A stretch of 55,408 bases of DNA from positions 1-55,408 of IMG/VR virus record IMGVR_UViG_3300036398_002939, one strand, 5' to 3'. Shown one piece after another: positions 1 through 6,273 of this stretch. The notes under the pieces were generated by a model that was not told where the DNA came from, searched no databases, and saw only the letters and a list, made by a program, of their open reading frames with translations. Position numbers and translations under genes: made by a program. Position 1 is the stretch's first letter. Each line of letters begins with the position of its first letter. Source of the DNA: a virus.

Positions 1-152
1 CTGGTAAACCCAATGGACGCAAAACAACATGGACATCATCTGATGGAAAGAGAGTTTCTATCGCATCCATGAATGTTGGCTATCTTCGCAATGCACTTGC
101 TTCTATCGTTACCCCATCCGGTAAGTTTAGAACAAGTACAACATCACGCTAA
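1..152 (+). CDS. C-terminal end of an unknown protein (5' truncated by window)
   Basis: An open frame enters at the window edge (first full codon at base 3) and runs 49 codons to TAA at 150-152. The visible part is basic and rich in Ser, Thr, Arg and Lys, with a short non-polar stretch (MNVGYLRNALASIV). The start is outside the window. I do not recognise the family. Confidence 0.6.
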   Translation, partial: GKPNGRKTTWTSSDGKRVSIASMNVGYLRNALASIVTPSGKFRTSTTSR

Positions 153-166
153 TCATGCGTGGTGTT

Positions 167-375
167 GATAGGTGAACCTAAGAGGACTCTAAGAGTCAAT
201 GGTTGGCAGTAACCTATCTGGTCGGACATGATGGAAGGCAAGTATTACGGTTTCGTTTACTGATGGTTTCGATTACCTCCATGTCCGCAAATGAACTCCT
301 TAGAAAACAATACCGGTGTAGACGGCACGGCTGATGGCTCCCCTGCCACAATCTATAAGGCTTCTTCATCGGTAT
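167..375 (+). ncRNA. Candidate structured RNA in the gap between genes
   Basis: The 255-base gap 153-407 has no convincing gene but holds several consecutive self-complementary segments: GATAGGT (167-173) with ACCTATC (212-218), enclosing hairpin GACTC (185-189)/GAGTC (193-197); CGGACATG (223-230) with CATGTCCG (280-287); and ATACCGGTG (310-318) with CATCGGTAT (367-375), nine pairs counting one G-U. The local GC content is higher than in neighbouring gaps. It lies just upstream of a small gene at 408. I cannot match it to a known RNA class; it could be a phage ncRNA or a structured 5' leader. RNA folding and conservation would be needed. Confidence 0.35.
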
Positions 376-407
376 TTCTTTTTAATTTACCGTAAGGAAT
401 AACAACC

Positions 408-545
408 ATGAGCAAGAAGAAAGAGAAGAAAGAAGAAACAAAGAAAGAGAAGAACTATGAAGCAGAAGTAGTATATTGCTACTTTAGCGATTTAATCCCC
501 AGTGGTGGCAAACAACCATTCCATACAATTAAGATAAGACGGTAA
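408..545 (+). CDS. Small lysine-rich protein, 45 aa
   Basis: ATG at 408 follows AAGGAATAACAACC, the same ribosome-binding leader used by the next gene and many others here. The first 16 residues are almost all Lys and Glu (MSKKKEKKEETKKEK), followed by a short mixed segment ending in IKIRR. No known family; probably a small cytoplasmic phage accessory protein. Confidence 0.55.
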   Translation: MSKKKEKKEETKKEKNYEAEVVYCYFSDLIPSGGKQPFHTIKIRR

Positions 546-579
546 CTATATTACATATACAGTATAAGGAATAACAACC

Positions 580-1569
580 ATGTCCAACGGAATCTATCTA
601 ACTCTTGAACAATACAAAGACAAAGACTTACCCATTACAATAACGATCAATGGGCATACATACCATTCTCAATTTGCACTTGCCACTACACAAACTACTT
701 GGTTTGAAATGGGGAAACAACATGGTATGGAATTGGGTAGTGACAATACCTATTCCGATAATGAAATGTCTAATATGCATGATGCATGGTTTGACGAAGG
801 ATATACGAAAGGATATGAAGCCGGATATGACGCTGGCATAGACCATGGAATTGAAAAGACACTACAAGACGATCGTGTGAAAGAAGAATTGGAACGAACT
901 AAACAGACATGGTATGCTAAAGGAAAGGAAGAAGGATATGAAGCCGGTAAGTGGGATTTGCCGGCAGGTGATTCAGGAGTGGAGAATCTGACATACAAAC
1001 ATGGATGGTCTTGCGGATACAATGAAGGATTTGAGATTGGTAAGAGTGCAGGATACAATGATGGATTTGAAGAAGGTAAGAGTGAAGTATTTGAAGAAGG
1101 TAAGGAAGCAGGATATGGTGAAGGATATGAAGCCGGTAAGGTAGAAGCCCTTGCAGAAATAGAAGTGGAGTTTCCCACATACAAACATGGATGGTCTTGT
1201 GGTTACAATGATGGATTTGAAGAAGGTAAGAGTGAAGGATATGATGAAGGATATGAGATTGGTAAGAAAGCCAACGGTATCAGTAAAAAAGAAATACCCG
1301 GTGAATACCTTTCCCGTATAGAAGAAGCATACGATGATGGATATAAGGAAGGATATACGGATTGTAGAGAAGTGGCAAAGATGCTGAATAAATACGGTAT
1401 AGATGAAGATGGTCCCTGCAATGACTGTAAAGAAGAACCAGGTAGGGATGAAGAAGATGGTGATTATGTTGGTCCCGAACATCCTGAATACGATAAGGGA
1501 TATTACGCCGGTTGGGAAGATGGGAAGAACCATATTATGCAATTCATTGGAAATGAAAGTAGTCGATAA
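580..1569 (+). CDS. Acidic protein built of GX3 repeats
   Basis: 329 aa, start ATG 580 with AAGGA seven bases upstream. From about residue 70 to 240 and again near 260 and 305 the protein is a chain of G-x3 repeats of the form EGYEAGK or DGFEEGK, resembling the deca-GX3 helices of Yae1/Lto1 and the GxxxG repeats of FliH. Two longer internal repeats begin with TYKHGWSCGYN (near residues 138 and 201), and the DNA repeats match. The far C-terminus has a CNDCKEE motif. GX3 arrays usually form tightly packed helical hairpins in protein-protein contacts. No enzymatic motif is visible and I infer no specific function. Confidence 0.75.
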   Translation: MSNGIYLTLEQYKDKDLPITITINGHTYHSQFALATTQTTWFEMGKQHGMELGSDNTYSDNEMSNMHDAWFDEGYTKGYEAGYDAGIDHGIEKTLQDDRVKEELERTKQTWYAKGKEEGYEAGKWDLPAGDSGVENLTYKHGWSCGYNEGFEIGKSAGYNDGFEEGKSEVFEEGKEAGYGEGYEAGKVEALAEIEVEFPTYKHGWSCGYNDGFEEGKSEGYDEGYEIGKKANGISKKEIPGEYLSRIEEAYDDGYKEGYTDCREVAKMLNKYGIDEDGPCNDCKEEPGRDEEDGDYVGPEHPEYDKGYYAGWEDGKNHIMQFIGNESSR

Positions 1570-1926
1570 TATACTGTATATGTGAATGACATACCATTCG
1601 GTAAGTGAGTATATCGGTGTTAGTGAATGAGACATCATACGGCAATGGTGTTCCCTGGAAGGTAGAGCCAGTCTGTTATGCGCGTATGCGCGAGGCAGGA
1701 CAGGAGGACAGGGCTGATCACACACCAGTTCCAATTTCTCCCACATTCACCCACAGTATCATACTTACTACCCACAGGTGTCATATTCATAAATGCCGCA
1801 ATAACAAAAACACTAACACATTATCTTTTATTTACATATAGGTAAATGATTGATTGGGCAGTGCTAAAATAATAGTTATGTAAGTATTTGGTCAGTATCA
1901 TAAAACTATTATTTTGGAGTATTCCT
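1570..1926 (+). other. 357-base gap without a convincing gene; hairpins present
   Basis: A 78-codon open frame (1605-1841) has no ribosome-binding site and an atypical composition, so I do not call it. The gap contains a GC-rich patch with hairpin GCGC-GTAT-GCGC (1680-1691) nested inside CTGT (1673-1676)/ACAG (1700-1703) and AGCC (1666-1669)/GGCT (1712-1715), which could be a small RNA. Nearer the next gene, AAAATAATAGTT (1866-1877) pairs with AACTATTATTTT (1904-1915), a 12-bp stem that ends right before the GGAG ribosome-binding site at 1916 and might modulate translation. Confidence 0.3.
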
Positions 1927-2103
1927 TTGGAAGTATTAAGCATATTGCAGATTGGTGGATGGATTAGTTTGTTATTTTGGTATTGTTATAGATGGATGTG
2001 GAGGAGTAATAATCGTATAGGTCTTCGTTGGACTGTTCTATCGTATCTTCTTATCCTTATTCTTGTATGTGGGTATAGTATGTATCGTTTGATATTCATA
2101 TAG
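1927..2103 (+). CDS. Small membrane protein, 58 aa
   Basis: A TTG start at 1927 is chosen because GGAG (1916-1919) lies seven bases upstream; another TTG at 1888 has no such site. The protein has two hydrophobic segments (around residues 3-20 and 34-54) separated by an Arg-rich linker (YRWMWRSNNRIGLR), so a two-pass inner-membrane protein is likely. No family recognised. Confidence 0.5.
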   Translation: MEVLSILQIGGWISLLFWYCYRWMWRSNNRIGLRWTVLSYLLILILVCGYSMYRLIFI

Positions 2104-2123
2104 TATCTATATCTTATCCATAT

Positions 2124-2154
2124 TTTGATCTTATATCTGTATTCCTTATATTAG
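2124..2154 (+). promoter_or_regulatory. Host-type (Bacteroidota sigma) promoter
   Basis: TTTG at 2124-2127, a 19-base spacer and TATATTAG at 2147-2154 match the Bacteroidota -33/-7 consensus TTTG-N19-TAnnTTTG with one mismatch. TTTGATCTTAT is shared with the stronger promoters at 5.6-6.3 kb. It precedes the small-gene series starting at 2197. Confidence 0.6.
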
Positions 2155-2171
2155 CATATACAGTATTTTTA

Positions 2172-2199
2172 TTTTATGTACCGTTGGAGTTTTGTTATG
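2172..2199 (+). promoter_or_regulatory. Repeated translation leader TACCGTTGGAGTTTT-n-ATG (first copy)
   Basis: The leader TTTTA-n-TACCGTTGGAGTTTTGTT ends in a start codon. Close copies precede the starts at 2435, 2814, 3059, 3547 and (diverged, GATACCGAAGGAACC) 3822. GGAG is the ribosome-binding site, but the conserved upstream TACCGTT exceeds what that role needs. A related minus-strand form precedes 32074. It probably marks a co-regulated gene set or reflects gene duplication with its leader. Confidence 0.5.
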
Positions 2200-2409
2200 G
2201 TTTTGTTTGAAACAATAAATCCCTATAATAATATGGTGTCTTACATAAATCCAGAATACATTATGGATATAGGAGACTACCGTGATAGTGTCAATAAGGT
2301 ATATGCCGGTAGTAAGATTCATGTACAAGGTGCTATGATTACAACTTACTATGATTATCGTACACCACAAGAGATAGCAGAAGCTATCAACAAATTACAT
2401 GGAAGATAA
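2197..2409 (+). CDS. Small protein, paralogue of the 3059 gene
   Basis: 70 aa from ATG 2197, chosen because it follows the repeated TACCGTTGGAGTTTT leader. The core (INPEYIMDIG, SKIHVQGAM, YYDYRTPQEIAEAINKL) aligns with the product of 3059 (INPQYIVSIQ, SRIRVHGGG, YHDYRKPEELLELL). The pattern resembles small phage beta-sandwich proteins with a final helix. No known function. Confidence 0.6.
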   Translation: MVLFETINPYNNMVSYINPEYIMDIGDYRDSVNKVYAGSKIHVQGAMITTYYDYRTPQEIAEAINKLHGR

Positions 2410-2434
2410 TTTTACATACCGTTGGAGTTTTGTT

Positions 2435-2464
2435 ATGTCTTGGTTTACAAATAAAAAAAATTGA
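2435..2464 (+). CDS. Nine-residue leader peptide
   Basis: A full copy of the repeated leader (2412-2434) ends at ATG 2435, but this frame encodes only MSWFTNKKN before TGA at 2462-2464. The next gene starts three bases later at 2468 and has no ribosome-binding site of its own. This suggests translational coupling through a leader peptide, or a remnant of a lost gene. Confidence 0.4.
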   Translation: MSWFTNKKN

Positions 2465-2467
2465 TTT

Positions 2468-2743
2468 ATGAATAAAGAACAAAAAGTAAATTACGTAAAA
2501 TGTTGGTTACAGAAATTTGGTAATCGAGATAATGAAACATTTAACACTGAAGTAGTAGTGGGTGAAACCACTTGGAGAATATCACTTCAATACAACTTTG
2601 ACGATGAAGGTGACCAATGTGACCCATATGACTGGTGTAGTCGTGGTTTCAAACACGTAAATGATAACCAAATTTCAGATAGAACAGATGAAGAGTTGGA
2701 TGAGATAATAAATCAATTAAAATCAAAACAATTTTTTTATTAA
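2468..2743 (+). CDS. Small acidic protein, 91 aa
   Basis: ATG 2468 directly follows the nine-codon leader peptide, on which its translation may depend. The protein is acidic, with a WRISLQYNFDDEGDQCDPYDWCSRGF central part and a C-terminal helix ending in LKSKQFFY. No signal peptide or membrane segment. Family not recognised. Confidence 0.55.
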   Translation: MNKEQKVNYVKCWLQKFGNRDNETFNTEVVVGETTWRISLQYNFDDEGDQCDPYDWCSRGFKHVNDNQISDRTDEELDEIINQLKSKQFFY

Positions 2744-2813
2744 CCATATACACGATACTAACATTAGTCAATACACAATTACAATTATTTTTTTAGTTAC
2801 CGTTGGAATCCTT

Positions 2814-3026
2814 ATGAAACACAAACTCATTGGTTATGGATTGGCCATAGCAACATTGACCGTATTCTATATTGTGCCTGCAACAAGTGGGTGGAATGTC
2901 CTAACAGGTTTGGTATGTCTCATTGCCGGAGCATACTATATCTATAAGAGTGAAGCCATATTGGGAAACATATTGTTATTGATTTCATTGATGGTTAATA
3001 TAGTATTTAATTGGTATGTAGTATAA
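2814..3026 (+). CDS. Small membrane protein, 70 aa
   Basis: ATG 2814 follows a leader copy (TTACCGTTGGAATCC). Hydrophobic segments near residues 5-24, 29-43 and 48-68 indicate three membrane passes with only short loops (TSGWN, KSEA). Likely an inner-membrane protein of unknown role. Confidence 0.6.
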   Translation: MKHKLIGYGLAIATLTVFYIVPATSGWNVLTGLVCLIAGAYYIYKSEAILGNILLLISLMVNIVFNWYVV

Positions 3027-3058
3027 GCATTATTTTAGTTACCGTTAGGATTTTAGTT

Positions 3059-3289
3059 ATGAAGTTTTTTACAATAAGACTAACCCCATCCGGCAGTGTT
3101 GGTGTTGTTAATATCAATCCACAGTATATTGTATCTATACAACCGGCAGGTCTAGCAGATAACAATATAGGCAGTAGAATCCGTGTGCATGGTGGCGGAG
3201 GTGACTTATACCACGATTACCGTAAACCAGAAGAACTACTGGAGTTATTGAGTTCGTATCATCACCAATCAAGTTTCCTTTCCCTATGA
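3059..3289 (+). CDS. Small protein, paralogue of the 2197 gene
   Basis: 76 aa from ATG 3059, placed by the leader copy TTACCGTTAGGATTT. It shares its core with the 2197 product (INPQYIV, GSRIRVHGGG, DYRKPEELLELL). The stop overlaps the next start as ATGA (3286-3289), so the two genes are translationally coupled. Function unknown. Confidence 0.6.
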   Translation: MKFFTIRLTPSGSVGVVNINPQYIVSIQPAGLADNNIGSRIRVHGGGGDLYHDYRKPEELLELLSSYHHQSSFLSL

Positions 3290-3513
3290 AAGAGTTTCCG
3301 AAACAATGGCGGATTTGGAAGATAAGAAGTAGACCGGTTCATTTCCCTTATGAATGGAATAAGGATGAAGTCATGGACTGGCTTAATGATAGTCAGTATA
3401 GAATATGTCCGTTCTGCAATAGAAGGGATGTTAAGTATGACCATTTCAATATATGTGATCCAGAAGAAGAAAGAATACATAGATTGAATAATAATATGAA
3501 TGAAGGTCTCTGA
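3286..3513 (+). CDS. Small putative zinc-finger protein
   Basis: 75 aa, coupled to the gene before by ATGA. Cysteines and histidine in CPFCNRRDVKYDHFNIC (C-x2-C-x8-H-x3-C, about residues 45-61) could bind one zinc ion. The N-terminus is basic and Trp-rich (KQWRIWKIRSRPVHFPYEW). A nucleic-acid or protein contact role is possible but not shown. Confidence 0.55.
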   Translation: MKEFPKQWRIWKIRSRPVHFPYEWNKDEVMDWLNDSQYRICPFCNRRDVKYDHFNICDPEEERIHRLNNNMNEGL

Positions 3514-3546
3514 TAGTTTTATTTTAGTTACCGTTGGAGTTTTGCT

Positions 3547-3789
3547 ATGGATATTAGAGAAGAAGTAAACAGTTGTTTAACGAAAAACAAACACGGTTTC
3601 ACCCGTGATGAATATATGAAACTGCTAGAGAACTATCCTGGCATAAACATGGACAGATTTTGGGATGCACTCAATGGTATTACCTGCATGAGTATTGATG
3701 GCGAAACCGTTGTGTTCCACCGTGATATTGAGTTGGCTATCCGTTGTGGTATGGAAGATAGAAGTCCAACCATATCAGAATGGGATTGA
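3547..3789 (+). CDS. Small acidic protein, 80 aa
   Basis: ATG 3547 is placed by a leader copy (TTACCGTTGGAGTTTTGCT). Predicted mostly helical in its first half (MDIREEVNSCLTKN, RDEYMKLLENY) with a short beta segment (MSIDGETVVFH). No membrane segment or known motif. Confidence 0.55.
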   Translation: MDIREEVNSCLTKNKHGFTRDEYMKLLENYPGINMDRFWDALNGITCMSIDGETVVFHRDIELAIRCGMEDRSPTISEWD

Positions 3790-3821
3790 TTTTTATTTTA
3801 GATACCGAAGGAACCATAACC

Positions 3822-4079
3822 GTGAACAGAACTATAAAGGATTTCATTACAAATAACTCTATGCACCTGTTTCTCGGTTATCATGTCCCCGGTTCCTTGG
3901 CAGACCGTTATGTTTCCTACATGGGAAAGACATACGAGAAGATGGCAGACAGAAGAAGACAGAACACGATAAACTATTTCAATGGTGATGGTGAACATAT
4001 TGCAACCATTGTCCGTAATAGTGAAGGTATTTTCAAAATGTATTTCGATGATATTACAATAATTCAAATTGAGGAATAA
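3822..4079 (+). CDS. Small protein of unknown function, GTG start
   Basis: GTG 3822 is preferred because GATACCGAAGGAACC upstream is a diverged copy of the repeated leader with GAAGGA correctly spaced; an in-frame ATG at 3780 inside the previous gene has no such site. 85 aa, basic N-half (MADRRRQNT) and a C-terminal beta-rich stretch (IFKMYFDDITIIQIEE). Unknown family. Confidence 0.5.
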   Translation: MNRTIKDFITNNSMHLFLGYHVPGSLADRYVSYMGKTYEKMADRRRQNTINYFNGDGEHIATIVRNSEGIFKMYFDDITIIQIEE

Positions 4080-4084
4080 CAACC

Positions 4085-4609
4085 ATGAGTGAAAAACAAA
4101 CATTTGAAGTTGAAGTTGGCGTTAGTTGGGACGGTGGTGAAACTGTTTCAATAGTTGTGATTGATGGAGACACCTACGACTATGATGACATTGTATCAAC
4201 GGCATTCAAAGATGCCAAAGACAATGGTGAACTTGATGGGTTTGAACATATATCAGAAGACGATTGTAAATATGATATTCGGATAACCGATGGTTATTTG
4301 AATGACATCGGTATAACCAATTCGGATGAATTAAAAGACTTTGGTGATGTATTCTATTCCGATGATAATTACCACGATATAGATGTATTTGAAGCGGCGT
4401 ATGCTTGTGATATTCCATTCGAGGATATTGACGAATGCTACAACGGTGCTTGGGATAGTGACGAAGACTTTGTTCAAGACTTGTTGGAATCAACAGGAGA
4501 CTTACCAAGTGATTTACCGCACTATATTCACATTGATTGGGAAAGCACTGCCCGTGATATTATGATGGACTATTGTGAACACAATGGTCATTATTTTAGA
4601 ACGAATTAA
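4085..4609 (+). CDS. ardA: ArdA-like antirestriction protein (DNA mimic)
   Basis: 174 aa, ATG 4085 behind GAGGAATAACAACC. ArdA proteins are acidic DNA mimics that bind and block type I restriction-modification enzymes in the host cytoplasm. The C-terminal third, ECYNGAWDSDEDFVQDLL and then LPHYIHIDWESTARDIMMDYC plus GHYF, follows the ArdA pattern (YxGxYxSxEDFA, then a tyrosine/aspartate-rich helix and GHVFR). The whole protein is strongly acidic as expected. The N-terminal third is less typical, so it may be a divergent or shortened ArdA. It lies just before a restriction-endonuclease gene, making a defence/counter-defence pair. I infer an early role. Confidence 0.65.
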   Translation: MSEKQTFEVEVGVSWDGGETVSIVVIDGDTYDYDDIVSTAFKDAKDNGELDGFEHISEDDCKYDIRITDGYLNDIGITNSDELKDFGDVFYSDDNYHDIDVFEAAYACDIPFEDIDECYNGAWDSDEDFVQDLLESTGDLPSDLPHYIHIDWESTARDIMMDYCEHNGHYFRTN

Positions 4610-4618
4610 GAAACGGTT

Positions 4619-4728
4619 AGTTAGGTGGCGTAATTGGTTAAACGCATGGACAGTAGGGTGAGATAGAATCAACCCCAGCTTATGAAAGAGGCTCCCAAAC
4701 TTTGCAGGTTCAAGTCCTGCCCTAACTA
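4619..4728 (+). tRNA. tRNA-like gene with about 30 extra bases; possible Phe (GAA)
   Basis: Acceptor AGTTAGG (4619-4625) pairs with CCTAACT (4721-4727); D stem GCG/CGC (4628-4630/4643-4645) has a GG-containing loop; the T arm GCAGG-TTCAAGT-CCTGC (4704-4720) is perfect. An anticodon-like arm AGCTT-ATGAAAG-AGGCT (4677-4693) would give anticodon GAA (Phe). However 31 bases separate the D and anticodon arms, including a possible hairpin GGGTGA/TCAACCC, and the total is 110 nt. It may be a tRNA with an insertion, a tRNA with a tiny intron, or a non-decoding tRNA mimic. CCA is not encoded. Confidence 0.5.
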
Positions 4729-4750
4729 CAAAATAAAAGTTAAAAAATAT

Positions 4751-5521
4751 ATGATAGTAAAATATACTGATTTGATTCATAGTGTAAAGGGATTAGGTGT
4801 ACCGAAACCATTATCTGGAACTCTATCTGGCCATGCAGCCGGAGAACCCTTTGATAAAAGAGTCTATACGGAAATAAAAAATAAATTTCCTAAAAATACA
4901 TTCAGACAGTATGAATATTTAAATAAGTTATACATTGAAAATCAAAATGTAATATCGTATAAAGATAGAAAAGAATTATTTGAATCTTCAGTTATCCACT
5001 TTTTACTTACAAGAGGAAAGGATGCAACAAAAAAATGGAGAACAGATAATCTTTTTGAAGAAAAACAAAACGATACCGCAGATATATTAGTTGTAAAAGA
5101 TGGTTTATATGAGATAATAGATATTAAAACTCGTAATATTTCTAAGAAAGCACAACCACCAAATATAATTTCTGCATTCAAATTGGCACAAATGTGTTCT
5201 ATAATGATTGATGATAAAAAATTTAATGAGTTTACCATCAATTATTTTCAAGTTGATTGGAAGTTGGTCAAAGATGAATTAGTATGTACTGATGCATACA
5301 ATGCTTGTCTATTCAAGACAAACCCCAAAAATCTATACATAAATTGGGCAGCTGCTATGCAAATACAATTTCATGTATCTGAATTGGACCAATCTTTTCC
5401 AGGAACTATGGAAGATTGGGCACACACCTATCTTGAACATTTTGTCAGTCATGTGTACAAAAGATCTGAATACATGGTAAATAAATTTGCAAAACCCTTT
5501 GAAAATAAAGGACTTACATAA
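4751..5521 (+). CDS. HincII-like type II restriction endonuclease
   Basis: 256 aa (HincII is 258). Long blocks match HincII as I remember it: SGTLSGHAAGEPF (residues 22-34), QYEYLN (53-58), NLFEEKQNDTADIL (100-113), IDIKTRNISK (123-132), NIISAFKLAQ (138-147) and LYINWAAAMQIQFHV (195-209). The PD-(D/E)xK catalytic residues are Asp111, Asp124 and Lys126, and Gln135 sits where HincII Gln138 intercalates into DNA, so the enzyme should be active, cutting GTYRAC. The start at 4751 gives the HincII-like N-terminus; an upstream ATG at 4682 lies inside the tRNA-like element. No methyltransferase gene adjoins it. It may destroy host or competitor DNA. Confidence 0.9.
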   Translation: MIVKYTDLIHSVKGLGVPKPLSGTLSGHAAGEPFDKRVYTEIKNKFPKNTFRQYEYLNKLYIENQNVISYKDRKELFESSVIHFLLTRGKDATKKWRTDNLFEEKQNDTADILVVKDGLYEIIDIKTRNISKKAQPPNIISAFKLAQMCSIMIDDKKFNEFTINYFQVDWKLVKDELVCTDAYNACLFKTNPKNLYINWAAAMQIQFHVSELDQSFPGTMEDWAHTYLEHFVSHVYKRSEYMVNKFAKPFENKGLT

Positions 5522-5535
5522 ATCGATAAGTCCTT
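5508..5535 (+). repeat. AAGGACTTA inverted repeat, related to repeats at 12.7 kb
   Basis: AAGGACTTA (5508-5516) and its inverse TAAGTCCTT (5527-5535) can form a 9-bp hairpin spanning the end of the endonuclease gene. The 18-mer TTGAAAATAAAGGACTTA (5499-5516) recurs exactly at 12686-12703, and AAGGACTTA again at 12730-12738. In both places AGTCTAAATA and a host-type promoter follow about 60-100 bases downstream. This could be a terminator hairpin or an operator repeat. Confidence 0.4.
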
Positions 5536-5610
5536 ACAAATCAAAGACTTACATAACCCTCCTTATTTAGATTCAGTCTAAATATAAATTTCATTCCCAT
5601 AAAATAATGC

Positions 5611-5641
5611 TTTGATCTTTCATGCCAACGCCTTATATTTG
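5611..5641 (+). promoter_or_regulatory. Host-type promoter A
   Basis: TTTG (5611-5614), 19-base spacer, TATATTTG (5634-5641): a perfect match to the Bacteroidota sigma consensus. It is preceded by AAAATAATGC, shared by all members of this promoter family. It drives the 5665 gene. Confidence 0.8.
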
Positions 5642-5664
5642 TATTGTAAGTTAAGGTGAATGAT

Positions 5665-5880
5665 ATGAAACAATGTATAAAATTCTTTCCATTAGCAATA
5701 ACAGTAGGCGTATTGGTTCTTCTTGGTTTGGGTTACCAGAAACACGAATTGCCTAACTTGTTGAACCTCAACGACTTAAACAAAAAACTCCGTGTCCTCC
5801 AAACTACTTCTCGTAAGTCATTGGTAGATAATGAGTTAGCAGAACAGTTGGTAGAACAAAAAAATTATTCGTCAAAGTAA
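5665..5880 (+). CDS. Small membrane-anchored protein, 71 aa
   Basis: ATG 5665 lies eight bases after TAAGG; a GTG at 5656 is an alternative. One N-terminal membrane segment (about residues 6-23, PLAITVGVLVLLGLGY) is followed by a charged, Leu-rich probable coiled coil (NDLNKKLRVLQTTSRK, ELAEQLVEQ). It sits between host-type promoters A and B, so early expression is likely. Family unknown. Confidence 0.6.
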   Translation: MKQCIKFFPLAITVGVLVLLGLGYQKHELPNLLNLNDLNKKLRVLQTTSRKSLVDNELAEQLVEQKNYSSK

Positions 5881-5888
5881 AATAATGC

Positions 5889-5919
5889 TTTGATCTTAAT
5901 GCGCAATTCCGTATATTTG
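5889..5919 (+). promoter_or_regulatory. Host-type promoter B
   Basis: TTTG (5889-5892), 19 bases, TATATTTG (5912-5919). The region from AAAATAATGC through the spacer to the -7 box is identical to promoter F at 12.79 kb apart from the last bases of the -7 box. The stretch 5920-5983 between B and C holds only short frames that I do not call. Confidence 0.75.
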
Positions 5920-5983
5920 TATTGTAAGTTAAGGTGGTGGTAATTGAGACCAAAAACAATTCCACAAAAATAAAAAATAATGC

Positions 5984-6014
5984 TTTGATCTTACAAAAAA
6001 AGTTCGTATATTTG
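5984..6014 (+). promoter_or_regulatory. Host-type promoter C
   Basis: TTTG (5984-5987), 19 bases, TATATTTG (6007-6014), followed by TGTAAGTTAAG as in promoters A, B and D. Drives the gene at 6049. Confidence 0.8.
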
Positions 6015-6048
6015 TAATGTAAGTTAAGAACAACCAAAGGAAACAACC

Positions 6049-6273
6049 ATGTTATTCTCGAAAACACTAACCGATAAACTATCAGATGCTTGGTCTGACT
6101 ATTCAAAGCTCATCCGTGAAAGAGAAACCCGCGTCAATCCAATGACATTAGAGGAATCAATGGACTATATGGACCGCAAGGAATCAGTCTTGTATCGTAT
6201 TGCTTTATTGTCCGAAGCCGTGGACATAGTAAAAAATGGTGCAGGTATTTCATCTTCAAAAATAATGCTTTGA
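6049..6273 (+). CDS. Small helical protein, 74 aa
   Basis: ATG 6049 follows AAGGAAACAACC and promoter C. The sequence is mostly helical and charged (LSDAWSDYSKLIRERE, YMDRKESVLYRIALLSEAVDIV). Its stop codon lies inside the -33 region of promoter D, showing very compact packing. No family recognised. Confidence 0.6.
   Translation: MLFSKTLTDKLSDAWSDYSKLIRERETRVNPMTLEESMDYMDRKESVLYRIALLSEAVDIVKNGAGISSSKIML

Noticed and set aside
989-1260. Possible tandem or CRISPR-like repeats
   Set aside because: The repeats are uneven in length, lie in frame inside the 329-aa gene, and reflect GX3 protein repeats; there are no spacers or cas genes.
750-1421. Long open frames on the minus strand opposite the GX3-repeat gene
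   Set aside because: They mirror the repetitive coding strand, have Ser/Pro/Tyr-rich composition, no ribosome-binding sites, and oppose the transcription of all neighbours.
1605-1841. 78-codon open frame
   Set aside because: No ribosome-binding site, unusual composition, and it covers a GC-rich hairpin region; more likely non-coding.
4682-4750. Upstream ATG extending the endonuclease by 23 codons
   Set aside because: It lies inside the tRNA-like element, and HincII homology begins at about 4751.
5934-6017. Short frame from GTG between promoters B and C
   Set aside because: It runs through promoter C, encodes an unstructured Asn/Lys peptide, and has no support beyond a nearby AAGG.
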